The notes under the pieces: model-generated
Told to the model about the DNA's origin: nothing
Database searches by the model: none
What the model saw: the letters and a program-made list of their open reading frames with translations, nothing else
In this document: positions 36,128 to 44,452 of the stretch, one piece after another
Numbering within the stretch: position 1 is the first letter of the stretch
Layout: each line of letters opens with the position of its first letter
DNA from: JBMOOG01 sp049324535
Lineage (GTDB): Bacteria > Pseudomonadota > Alphaproteobacteria > Rhodobacterales > Rhodobacteraceae
Assembly (NCBI GenBank): GCA_049324535.1
Contig: JBMOOG010000001.1
Coordinates: forward strand, 62,001 to 126,000
Direction: 5' to 3'
Length of the DNA stretch: 64,000 nucleotides
Translations under genes and position numbers: made by a program

Positions 36128-37579
36128 CTAACGCCGCATCTTCCGAAGTTTCTTCACGATAAGGCGGGGGTTGGCCATGACTTTCTGCGCCTTGATGAGC
36201 GCGTCGCGCCAGGCTCCCAGGGAATTGAACGGATAGTCGAGAAGCTCGGGCCAGAGCTTGCGGATGATCTCGTGGCCCAGCCGGCTTTCGCGCTTCCATT
36301 GCGGGGGCAGGCCCAGCATCAGCTCGACCCCGCGCAGGGTGAAGATCGGAGCAAACCGCACCAGCGTCGGGTCTGTGCAGAACTGCGCCGCGTACCAGGG
36401 CCCGTTGCGGTGCTCGAGATAGGCGAGATCGAGGATCCCGTAGGCGTCCGTCGAAGGCAGGTCGCGAAGCCAGTCGCGCAGGCGCCCGGTCAGCTCGGGC
36501 ACGGCCGGCAGACCGAAGCGGGCGTTGAGCACCTCGGCGGTGATCGGGGTCGAGGGCACGTCGGTGCCGCGCCAGAAAAAGGCCCGGCCGACCTCGCCGC
36601 CCAGTCCCCCGATGAAGTGGTGCGTGCGGGCGATCGGCCGCATGCTGGGGTGAAAGCGCGAATTGCTGTCGGCGTTGCAATGGCCGCCGCGCCGGATGAA
36701 GGTCTGCCGCTCGGCGTCGCTGGCCTGACGGCGCGGCAGCTCCAGATGGCGCAGGCCGAAGTCGCGCACGATCCGGCGCGCGATGACGGTGTCGGTGGCG
36801 TGCCGGTCCTCGCCCACCACCGTCACGATGTCGATGCGGTCGAGGAAGGGCCGCGCACAGGCCAGAAGCATCCGCGTCTCGTGTCCGCCGGTCAGGGCAA
36901 GGCCGAGGCGGCGGTCGCTGCCGATGATCGCCTCCATCTGGGCGCGGATCAGCGCGATCATCTCGTCCACCGCAGCCTGCGGATCGACCGGAGGCACCGC
37001 CTGACGGGGCCAGAACCGGTGCGCCGTCCGGCTTTCCGCGTCGAGGTAGTGATCGGGCAGAAGCCGTTCGATGCCGCGATGGGCCGTGAGGCCCGCTGGA
37101 AACCAGCCCTCGCCGTCAAGGCCGAGCCGGTCGTAAAGCGCGTGGTCGAAGCGCGCCTCGTAGGCGGCGTCGTCGAGAAGGGCGTGGGCGGTCGAGCCGA
37201 TCGCCGGACGTTCGGTGTCCCACACGCAGGTCACCTGAGCCGAGCAGTCGGGGTAGATCCGGGTCTTGCCGCCGGTCGTCTGGATCCAGAGGAACCGTCC
37301 GCCCAGGGCGTGGAGCACGCGATCCGCGAGAGGGTCCGTGTCGGCCGCACCGTCGGGTGCGATCCAGTCGCTGGTCAAGAGCCGCTTACCGGCAAGGTCG
37401 ATGGGGAAGCCCAGAAGAACGCCGACCTCGGCGCCGCCCGAATCACGCACCCTGATGACCGGAAGGTCGGGCCCGCAGGACAACCACAGGCTGCCAAGCG
37501 GGATCGAATCACCGTCGCGCCGTTCGCCGAGCCGGTACTGCCAGGGATCGAGAACGGGAAAATCGGACCCGGAAATCAT
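36128..37579 (-). CDS. Asparagine-synthetase-like protein (PP-loop ATPase fold)
   Basis: The 483-residue protein lacks the N-terminal catalytic Cys of glutamine-dependent asparagine synthetases. Its N-half is glutaminase-like in layout only, and the second half resembles the ATP-pyrophosphatase domain. The usual SGGxDS loop is replaced by LTGGHETRMLLACA, so both the first Ser and the Asp-Ser pair differ. Downstream segments such as VVGEDRHATDTVIARRIV and YPFNSLGAWRDAL resemble the family. It may amidate or adenylate a sugar acid or peptide. It is upstream of, and coupled with, the beta-helix gene. The fold is likely; the reaction is unknown. Confidence 0.68.
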   Translation of the reverse strand: MISGSDFPVLDPWQYRLGERRDGDSIPLGSLWLSCGPDLPVIRVRDSGGAEVGVLLGFPIDLAGKRLLTSDWIAPDGAADTDPLADRVLHALGGRFLWIQTTGGKTRIYPDCSAQVTCVWDTERPAIGSTAHALLDDAAYEARFDHALYDRLGLDGEGWFPAGLTAHRGIERLLPDHYLDAESRTAHRFWPRQAVPPVDPQAAVDEMIALIRAQMEAIIGSDRRLGLALTGGHETRMLLACARPFLDRIDIVTVVGEDRHATDTVIARRIVRDFGLRHLELPRRQASDAERQTFIRRGGHCNADSNSRFHPSMRPIARTHHFIGGLGGEVGRAFFWRGTDVPSTPITAEVLNARFGLPAVPELTGRLRDWLRDLPSTDAYGILDLAYLEHRNGPWYAAQFCTDPTLVRFAPIFTLRGVELMLGLPPQWKRESRLGHEIIRKLWPELLDYPFNSLGAWRDALIKAQKVMANPRLIVKKLRKMRR

Positions 37580-37965
37580 GAAAACCCATCGGGTGAAGAC
37601 CCGGCCTTTCCTATCACGCCAGCCCGCGTAGGAACAAGTCCGCCGCTGCTGCGCGAATCGGGGCGGCCAAGCGCCGAAAGAGCGGCAAGGATGTGCCGGG
37701 AGCGGCCCTGCGGCTGGGCGGATTCATGCCCGCGCGCCGGGGGCGGGCTGGCCCATTTCGGCAGATTCCTCAACAAAGTCCGACAAGGCTGCGGGACCGA
37801 CCGGACATCGCGCCGCTCGGCGGAATCCTGCGCTTTGTAAGGGGGTTCCTCGAGTCGGCCACAATTCGGACGCCATGCGGGCACATTGCACCGCTTCCCT
37901 GCACTCAAGAACGGTTGGCGCGTTTTCGCCGGATTGAAACCACCTACGCAACACAGGACACCGGA
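37580..37965. other. 386-bp divergent gap before the exported beta-helix gene
   Basis: This region separates the leftward asparagine-synthetase-like gene from the rightward cargo gene. It must contain the cargo promoter. A weak TTGTAA/CACAAT pair 19 nt apart lies about 90-130 nt before the cargo start. No open frame in it looks coding, and no strong hairpin was seen. Confidence 0.3.
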
Positions 37966-40359
37966 ATGGCAACCTACATCGTCGGAAGCGCGGCGGAACT
38001 GCAGAGCGCACTCGCAAAGGCCCAGGGCGGCGACCAGATCCAGCTGAAGGCCGGCAACTACGGAAACGTCTCGATCTCGGGAAAGGCGTTCGCGTCGGAT
38101 GTCACCATCACCGCACAGGACCCGAACAATCCGCCGAGCTTCAACATGGTGGCTCTGAACTCGGTGAAGAACCTGGTGTTCGACAACGTCAAGTTCGACT
38201 TCAAGCCCGACGCGACGACGCTGGAGCACACGAGCGCGCTTCGCGCCGACAACAGCTCCGGCATCACGATCGTGAATTCGCAGTTCATCGGCGGAAACGC
38301 CGTGGCCGGCATCGACCCCAGCCTGCCGGCCGGGTCTCAGGGCCAGAGCGGCATCAAGGGCTGGCCGATCGGCCGGGGCATGTCCTTTATCAACAGCTCG
38401 GACATCACCATCGACAACAACAAGGTGACCGGGTTCACCGCCGGCGTCCGCTTCTCGGCCGTGGACAACATCCAGTTCAACAACAACGAGATCTCGGGCT
38501 TCCGCAAGGTTCCGGTCGGCGGCGGCGAAGTCAGCAACGTCACCATGACGGGCAACTACTTCCACGACGCGACGCCCTGGAAGCTGGGCGCGCTCGGCGA
38601 TCACGGCGACTTTGTCCACTTCTGGACCTCGACCACCCAGACCACCGCCAGCAGCAACTTCGTGTTCAAGGGCAACTTCTTCGACCAGGGCAGCGGCACC
38701 GGTCTGATGGGGATCTACCTGGACGACAACACCAACAACAAGGGCTTCAGCAACGTCCTGATCGAAGGGAACGTCATCCACACCGGAAACGGCCAGGCGC
38801 TGCGTCTGGAGGATGTCGTCGGCCTGACGATCAAGTCGAACACCATCGTCCCGACGCTTCAGAACGCCAATGTGGTGCCGCAGATCCAGCTGGCCGACGG
38901 CACCAAGAACGCTGTGATCGACGGCAACATCCTGTCGGGCATCACCGGTCCGGCCTATCTTGCGGCGGCCGCCAACAACATCAAGATGGGCACCAACGTC
39001 TTCGTGCAGATCACCGACCCGACGGCGCCGAACTATGTCGGCAACGTGTTCGTGGACGGGTTCGGATCGAACCATTCGATGTCGGACTTCGTGGTGATCC
39101 CGACCTCGATCGCCAAGGGGCTCGGCGCCACCGTCAACCCCTCGGGCGCGTGGGGCTACATCGCCGACACCGCCGGCAGCGGCCTGAACTACGACAAGGT
39201 CACGCTGGACGCGAGCAACATCTTCTCGGCGACCGGCACCAAGGTGAACCTCGCGGGCGCGACCGTAACCTGGGATTTCGGGGACGGCACCAAGGGCACC
39301 GGCACCACGATCACCCATGACTACGACACCTTCGGGACAATGGCCGTGAAGGCGATGGTCAAGCTTGCGAACGGAACCACGCTGACGCTGAACAAGAACC
39401 TTCAGGTCCAGAGCCCGGCTCCGGTCAGCGAGGACTTTGACGACAAGGCCTATGCCGGCGCGACCACGATCGGCTCGGTGCGTCTCGACTCGGACGGGAC
39501 GGGCGGCAGCGCGCTGCGTCTGACCGCCAGCAAGTCGGCGATCAAATACGCCAACACGCCCGAGCTTGCGAAGAACTCGGCCTTCACGCTGTCCTTCGAC
39601 TTCAAGAAGGATGTCGGGACCGAAGGTTCCGGCGGCCGGGTGCTCTACTTCAGCGGCACCTCGGTGATCGACATCGGGGCGAACAACATCGTTTTGCGCG
39701 GCCAGACCTCGGCCGGCGAGAAGATCGTGCTCAGCGCCACGAACATCGGCATCAACAACGCCAACTGGCACAAGGTCAGCTACGAATTCTCGCAAAAGAC
39801 CGGGACCGCGTCGCTGCTGATCGACGGCAAGGTCGTCGACACGATCACAGGGCTGAAAGGCGCGCAATACGTGACCGGCGCGCATGGGCTTCATCTCGGC
39901 AACCCCTACGGTGCGAACTTCAAGGGCCTGCTGGACAACCTGAGCTTCGTCCGTGACGCCGGTTCGGGCACCGCAAGCGCGGCGGCCTCGGCGGTGTCGA
40001 ACACGTCGACGTCCACCACCACGACCACCCAGAAGATGGCGGTGGTCACCGGGGACCAGATCACCATCCCGACCACGACCCTGACCGACACGTCCGCCAC
40101 CACGACCACGACCGACACGACCAAGGTCGTCACCGACATCCTGAACGGAACCGACAGCGGGTCGTCCGCCACGGTCGATGCCGACGTTGTCGCCGCGGTG
40201 AAGAAGGTCACCGCGGATTCGGACAGCGGGGTGACGAAGACGGTCGTGAAGACCAGCTACTGGTCGTCGATGTCGAACGACGACCGCTACTTCAGCAAGT
40301 TCGTCGGCGATCATCTCTCGACGATCGACGATCACCACGCAACCGCCCAGGTCGCCTGA
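37966..40359 (+). CDS. Cysteine-free beta-helix/PKD/LamG-like protein, probable type I secretion substrate
   Basis: This 797-residue protein has no signal peptide and not one cysteine, both usual in type I cargo. Residues 1-370 form a right-handed beta-helix (VGSAAELQSALAKAQGGDQI start, then many Asn-rich rungs such as NSSDITIDNNKVTGF). About 410-480 is PKD-like (VTWDFGDGTKGTGTTITHDY), 490-660 LamG/concanavalin-like (FTLSFDFKKDVGTEGSGGR, FKGLLDNLSFVRDAG), followed by Thr/Ser-rich linkers and a 55-residue tail ending DDHHATAQVA. No RTX nonapeptides are present. Asn/Thr content and lower G+C differ from neighbours. It lies beside a complete exporter and ends in a strong terminator. Enzyme or adhesin is undecided. 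Confidence 0.78.
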   Translation: MATYIVGSAAELQSALAKAQGGDQIQLKAGNYGNVSISGKAFASDVTITAQDPNNPPSFNMVALNSVKNLVFDNVKFDFKPDATTLEHTSALRADNSSGITIVNSQFIGGNAVAGIDPSLPAGSQGQSGIKGWPIGRGMSFINSSDITIDNNKVTGFTAGVRFSAVDNIQFNNNEISGFRKVPVGGGEVSNVTMTGNYFHDATPWKLGALGDHGDFVHFWTSTTQTTASSNFVFKGNFFDQGSGTGLMGIYLDDNTNNKGFSNVLIEGNVIHTGNGQALRLEDVVGLTIKSNTIVPTLQNANVVPQIQLADGTKNAVIDGNILSGITGPAYLAAAANNIKMGTNVFVQITDPTAPNYVGNVFVDGFGSNHSMSDFVVIPTSIAKGLGATVNPSGAWGYIADTAGSGLNYDKVTLDASNIFSATGTKVNLAGATVTWDFGDGTKGTGTTITHDYDTFGTMAVKAMVKLANGTTLTLNKNLQVQSPAPVSEDFDDKAYAGATTIGSVRLDSDGTGGSALRLTASKSAIKYANTPELAKNSAFTLSFDFKKDVGTEGSGGRVLYFSGTSVIDIGANNIVLRGQTSAGEKIVLSATNIGINNANWHKVSYEFSQKTGTASLLIDGKVVDTITGLKGAQYVTGAHGLHLGNPYGANFKGLLDNLSFVRDAGSGTASAAASAVSNTSTSTTTTTQKMAVVTGDQITIPTTTLTDTSATTTTTDTTKVVTDILNGTDSGSSATVDADVVAAVKKVTADSDSGVTKTVVKTSYWSSMSNDDRYFSKFVGDHLSTIDDHHATAQVA

Positions 40360-40391
40360 CCCGGCGCCCGACCCTGACAAGGGGCCCAGAC

Positions 40392-40433
40392 AAGGGGCCG
40401 CCGTCCGAACGGGGACGGCGGCCCCTTCATTTT
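40392..40433 (+). terminator. Rho-independent terminator after the cargo gene
   Basis: A perfect 15-bp G/C-rich stem (AAGGGGCCGCCGTCC at 40392-40406 with its complement at 40413-40427) has a 6-nt loop and is followed by CATTTTC. It lies 33 bp after the stop of the exported beta-helix gene. This is the strongest terminator in the window. Confidence 0.85.
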
Positions 40434-40929
40434 CTGTGGTGCAGCATAGGGGGCGCGAGCCCGACGCTGCCTGCCGATACCCACCCGCCTCCGGCGGATC
40501 GCTGCGGAGAGCCCGGATCGGGTTTGGCCGCCATACTGGCGATTGGGTCTGCACGGCGCCGGTGACCCCATGGATGGCCCCCCGGCGGGGCTTCGCCGGA
40601 CTGGTGCTGCGCCGACGGCAGAAGGCCGCCAACGCGGGCCGCGGCGTCGCGTCGCAAGGGCGGAGGTGGCGCGCATTTGGGCGCGCGATGCAGCCAGAAC
40701 ACGTTGTAGTGACTTGTTTTCGCGGAGTATTGCACAGAAATCGGGCATCGATCATAGAGGCGCCCGTTCCGGGGCCCGATCGGTCCTTTTCGCTGTCGCG
40801 ACTCATTGCAAAGACACTGCGGTTCTGCGAGAGGGCTTCGAGGACAGAGTTCCGCATGACCAAGGCGCGCCGAAGCGCGTGAGACCAATCCCGCACACGA
40901 TGCCCAGCCTCCCGCTCTCCCTTTCCCCG
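40434..40929. other. About 500-bp gap upstream of opgG
   Basis: No credible gene is visible on either strand; open frames here lack a ribosome site and have Arg/Ala-rich shadow composition. An AT-richer pocket near 40700-40760 contains a weak TTGTAG...TATTGC pair 18 nt apart that may be the opg operon promoter. Length and position suit a long leader or regulatory region for osmotic control. Confidence 0.3.
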
Positions 40930-42489
40930 ATGAATCGCCGCGCCGCACTGACCTCGATCGGCGCGCTTCTCGCATCTGCGGCATTGCCCCGGCTTGCGAT
41001 GGGCCAGTCCGGCACGACCGGCGCGGACGCGCCGTTCAGCTTCGACTGGCTCACCGACCAGATGCGCGCGCGGGCGGCCGTTCCGGACGCCGAGCCGCCG
41101 CCCCTGACCGACTTCCTGGCCTCGCTCGACTACGACAACTACCAGAAGATCCAGTTTCGCCCCGAGCGGGCGCGCTGGAATTTCGAGGGCAGCGAGTTCC
41201 GCGTCAACGCCTTCCACATGGGCTGGCTCTTCAAGGAGCCGGTGCACGTCTTCGAGGTCGCGGACGGCAAGGCGACCGAAATGGCGTTCAGCACCGCCGA
41301 CTTCGAATACCGCAACGATCTGGGCGCGCGCGTGCCCAGGGATTTCGTCATGCCGGGCGTGGCCGGCATCCGGCTCAACTTCCCGCTCAACCGGCTCGAC
41401 AAGTTCGACGAGGTGGTGGCCTTCGTCGGGGCCAGCTATTTCCGTGCGCTCGGGCAGGACAACTACTACGGCCTGTCGGCGCGCGGCCTCGCCATCAACA
41501 CGGGCCTTGCCAGCGCCGAGGAATTCCCGCGGTTCACCGCCTTCTATCTGGAACGGCCGGCGCCGGGGGCGCGGGCGGTCACGATGTATGCCACGCTCGA
41601 CAGTGCCTCAGTGACGGGGGCCTATCGCTTCGTGATCACCCCCGGGGTCGAAACGGTCATGGACATCACCGCCCGCCTGTTCTTCCGGGCGGACATCGAG
41701 CAACTGGGCGTCGCGCCGCTGACGTCGATGTTCCTCTTCTCCGGCGTGAACCGCGACAAGTTCGACGACTACCGCCCCGAGGTCCACGATTCGGACGGTC
41801 TGCGCATCGTGCGCGAGGACGGCGACGTGATGTGGCGCCAGCTGAACAACCCGATCCGGCTCGGCAGCTCGTATTTCGAGCTCGAGCGGCCCGAAGGCTT
41901 CGGTCTCTACCAGCGCGAGCGCGCCTTCGACAGCTATCAGGACGCCGAGGCGCATTACGAGCGCCGGCCATCGCTGAATGTCGAGCCTCTGGGCGACTGG
42001 GGAAAGGGCGCGGTGCGTCTGGTCGAGATACCCTCCGATCTCGAGGTGCACGACAACATCGTGGCGTTCTGGGTCCCCGACGGCCAGATCAAGGCCGGCG
42101 AATCGCGCGAGTTCGCCTATCGCGTGCGCTGGGGCTATCTGAATCCTCCGCCGACCGAGGACCGTGCGCTCGTTGCGGGAACGCGGCTGGGGCACGGCGG
42201 CGTGGCCGGCCTGTCCGAAAAGGCCGACACGCGGAAGTTCGTGGTGGATTTCCAGGGCGGGCTGCTCGGCCGCCTTGCCCCCGACGACAAGGCGATCAAG
42301 CCGGTTGTGGACATCCAGAACGGCACGGCCGAGGTCGTGACCCTGTCGAAGATCGACGGATCGGACATCTGGCGGCTGGTGATCGACGTTTCCGCCGATG
42401 ACGGCGCGGTCGTGGAACTTTCCGCCCATGTCGCGGGTTACGGCCGCAAACTCAGTGAGATCTGGCTTTTCCAATGGATGAAGTCATGA
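40930..42489 (+). CDS. opgG: Glucan biosynthesis protein OpgG (MdoG family)
   Basis: The 519-residue periplasmic protein starts [20 protein letters not shown], a Tat-like signal also seen in the OpgD subgroup, then the OpgG fold: LASLDYDNYQKIQFRPERA, LGQDNYYGLSARGLAINTG, EEFPRFTAFYLERP and WGYLNPPPTEDRA. OpgG is required for backbone synthesis of osmoregulated periplasmic glucans. ATG 40930 gives a normal signal; ATG 40900 is in frame. No good ribosome site precedes either. It overlaps the small opgI-like gene by 4 bp (ATGA) and begins the opgGIHC operon. Confidence 0.9.
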   Translation: MNRRAALTSIGALLASAALPRLAMGQSGTTGADAPFSFDWLTDQMRARAAVPDAEPPPLTDFLASLDYDNYQKIQFRPERARWNFEGSEFRVNAFHMGWLFKEPVHVFEVADGKATEMAFSTADFEYRNDLGARVPRDFVMPGVAGIRLNFPLNRLDKFDEVVAFVGASYFRALGQDNYYGLSARGLAINTGLASAEEFPRFTAFYLERPAPGARAVTMYATLDSASVTGAYRFVITPGVETVMDITARLFFRADIEQLGVAPLTSMFLFSGVNRDKFDDYRPEVHDSDGLRIVREDGDVMWRQLNNPIRLGSSYFELERPEGFGLYQRERAFDSYQDAEAHYERRPSLNVEPLGDWGKGAVRLVEIPSDLEVHDNIVAFWVPDGQIKAGESREFAYRVRWGYLNPPPTEDRALVAGTRLGHGGVAGLSEKADTRKFVVDFQGGLLGRLAPDDKAIKPVVDIQNGTAEVVTLSKIDGSDIWRLVIDVSADDGAVVELSAHVAGYGRKLSEIWLFQWMKS

Positions 42490-42659
42490 CGACGCAAGAG
42501 ATCGACGATTCCGGCATTGCGACGGCGCTGAGCCGGGGCACGCTGCCCGATGCCCCGCTCTCGATGCCGCGGCAGACGCTCGAGGGCCCGTGGGCGGGCG
42601 AGACGCTCGTCCGGCTGCTGCGCGGGATCCTGTCGGGTCGTCGCGGCCTGGAAACCTAG
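42486..42659 (+). CDS. opgI: OpgI-like small protein between opgG and opgH
   Basis: This 57-residue frame starts at ATG 42486, overlapping the opgG stop (ATGA), and ends 2 bp before the opgH start. It is hydrophilic, with a short PLSMPRQTLEGPWAG centre and a basic end. In Rhodobacter sphaeroides the operon order is opgG-opgI-opgH with opgC, where opgI is a small gene of unknown biochemical role. Position and size match that; sequence identity was not tested. A displaced N-terminus of OpgH is the alternative. Translational coupling on both sides supports a real gene. Confidence 0.62.
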   Translation: MTTQEIDDSGIATALSRGTLPDAPLSMPRQTLEGPWAGETLVRLLRGILSGRRGLET

Positions 42660-42661
42660 CC

Positions 42662-44452
42662 GTGGACGCGCGCGGGGGCGCGCCGGGCGGGACATCGGCG
42701 GCGCGGTTCTTCGCCGCTGCGCTGACCGTGGTCACGGGTCTGGGCGCGACGTCCCTGTTCCTTCAGTACGGGTCGGCCGACGGGCTGGACGCGGTGGACG
42801 TGTTGCGTGCCCTGCTGATCTTCGGCAGCACGACCTGGCTGGCCTGGGGGGCGTCGCAGGGCCTGATCGGCCTTTGGCCGCGGCGGATCGCGCGCAGCAG
42901 CGGCGGCCCGGTCCAGGGCCGGACCGTGGTTCTGGTGCCGGTCTACAACGAGGACCCGGTGGTCACCTTCGCCCGCGTTGCGGCCATGGACGCCTCGGTG
43001 CGGGCCGTTCTTCCGCAGGCCACGGTGCATTTCGCCATCCTCTCGGACACCCGCGACCCGGCCATCGCCCGCGACGAGGCGCGCTGGTTCGCGCGGCTGA
43101 TGCGTGACATCGACGGGGCGGGACGACTTTTCTACCGCCGCAGGGATGACAACAGCGGCAAGAAGGCCGGGAACATCGAGGACTTCATCCGCCGGTCCGG
43201 GGCGGCCTATGACTATGCCGTCATCCTCGACGCCGACAGCCTCATGGAAGGCGGGACCATCGCCGAGATGATCCGGCGCATCGAAGCCGAGCCGGGTCTG
43301 GGGCTGCTTCAGACCCTGCCCAAGGTGGTCCGGGCCCGGTCCCGGTTCGGTCGGGCCATGCAGTTCGCGGCCAGCTTCTATTCTCCGGTCTTCGCGCGCG
43401 GCCTCGCCCGGATGCAGGGCCGGACCGGTCCGTTCTGGGGCCACAACGCCATCGTGCGCGTCCGCGCCTTCGCCGAGTCCTGCGGTCTGCCCGTGCTGTC
43501 GGGCAAGCCGCCGTTCGGGGGCCATATCCTCAGCCACGACTACGTCGAGGCCGCGCTCCTTGCCCGGGCGGGATGGGAGGTGCGGCTGGACGAGGATCTC
43601 GAGGGATCCTTCGAGGAGGGCCCGGAAAACATCGTCGATCACGCCAAGCGCGACCGGCGCTGGGCGCAGGGCAACCTCCAGCACGCGCGGCTTGTGGGTG
43701 CGCCCGGCCTGAAGGGGTGGAGCCGGCTGGTCTTCCTTCAGGGCATCATGGCCTATGTCGCGCCGCTCTTCTGGGCGGGGTTCCTTCTGGCCAGCATCGC
43801 CGACGCGATGCGGCCGCATGTTCCCGACTATTTCCCGGACACCTATCAGCTCTTCCCGGTGTTCCCCAGCGACGAGACCGCGAAGGCGGTGGGGCTTGCC
43901 ATCGGGATCTTCGGCATGCTGGTGATGCCCAAGCTGTCGATCGTCGTCGAGGCGGTGCTGACCGGGCGCGCGCGCGGCTTCGGGGGCGGCCTGACCGCGC
44001 TGGTCTCGACGGTCTCGGAACTGCTGCTGTCGAGCCTCATCGCGCCCCTGATGCTGATGTATCAGAGCCGTTCGGTCCTGCAGATCCTCGCGGGGCGCGA
44101 TGGCGGCTGGCCGCCGAACAACCGGGGCGACGGGCAGATCGGGCTCGCCGATGCCTGGGCGGCTTCCCGGTTCATCGTGGGCTTCGGTCTGGCCGGGCTT
44201 CTGACGGTCTGGTATCTCGCGCCGGCGCTGACCGTCTGGATGATCCCGGTCGGCGGGCCGATGCTGCTGGCGCCCTTCCTCATCGCCTGGTCGTCGCGGC
44301 CGGCCCCGGGAACGCGGCTCTACACCGTTCCGACCGATGGAGAGACCCCGGCGATCGTCGCCGCGCATGACCATGTGCTGCAGTACTGGACGCGCGCCGT
44401 CCCGGCCGGAGAGACCGATGACGACCGCCCGTCCGAGCCCGTCTATGCCTGA
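42662..44452 (+). CDS. opgH: Glucans biosynthesis glucosyltransferase OpgH (MdoH)
   Basis: The 596-residue inner-membrane glucosyltransferase has N-terminal helices (about 15-80). The GT2 catalytic domain carries VPVYNEDPVVTFARV, LDADSLMEGG (metal-binding Asp), FWGHNAIVRVRAF, LSHDYVEAALLARAGW and RDRRWAQGNLQHARL, the Q..RW motif. Several C-terminal helices follow (about 375-560). It polymerises glucose from UDP-glucose into periplasmic glucan. The start is GTG 42662, 2 bp after the opgI-like stop. It overlaps opgC by 35 bp. Confidence 0.92.
   Translation: MDARGGAPGGTSAARFFAAALTVVTGLGATSLFLQYGSADGLDAVDVLRALLIFGSTTWLAWGASQGLIGLWPRRIARSSGGPVQGRTVVLVPVYNEDPVVTFARVAAMDASVRAVLPQATVHFAILSDTRDPAIARDEARWFARLMRDIDGAGRLFYRRRDDNSGKKAGNIEDFIRRSGAAYDYAVILDADSLMEGGTIAEMIRRIEAEPGLGLLQTLPKVVRARSRFGRAMQFAASFYSPVFARGLARMQGRTGPFWGHNAIVRVRAFAESCGLPVLSGKPPFGGHILSHDYVEAALLARAGWEVRLDEDLEGSFEEGPENIVDHAKRDRRWAQGNLQHARLVGAPGLKGWSRLVFLQGIMAYVAPLFWAGFLLASIADAMRPHVPDYFPDTYQLFPVFPSDETAKAVGLAIGIFGMLVMPKLSIVVEAVLTGRARGFGGGLTALVSTVSELLLSSLIAPLMLMYQSRSVLQILAGRDGGWPPNNRGDGQIGLADAWAASRFIVGFGLAGLLTVWYLAPALTVWMIPVGGPMLLAPFLIAWSSRPAPGTRLYTVPTDGETPAIVAAHDHVLQYWTRAVPAGETDDDRPSEPVYA

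Noticed and set aside
37576..41247. Leftward open frame of over 1200 codons opposite the secreted cargo gene
   Set aside because: It exists only because the cargo gene's codon bias avoids stops in that frame; it would cross a strong terminator and has no recognisable domain.
42590..42661. N-terminal extension of OpgH to 42590
   Set aside because: It would overlap the opgI-like gene fully; GTG 42662 begins just before the first membrane helix.
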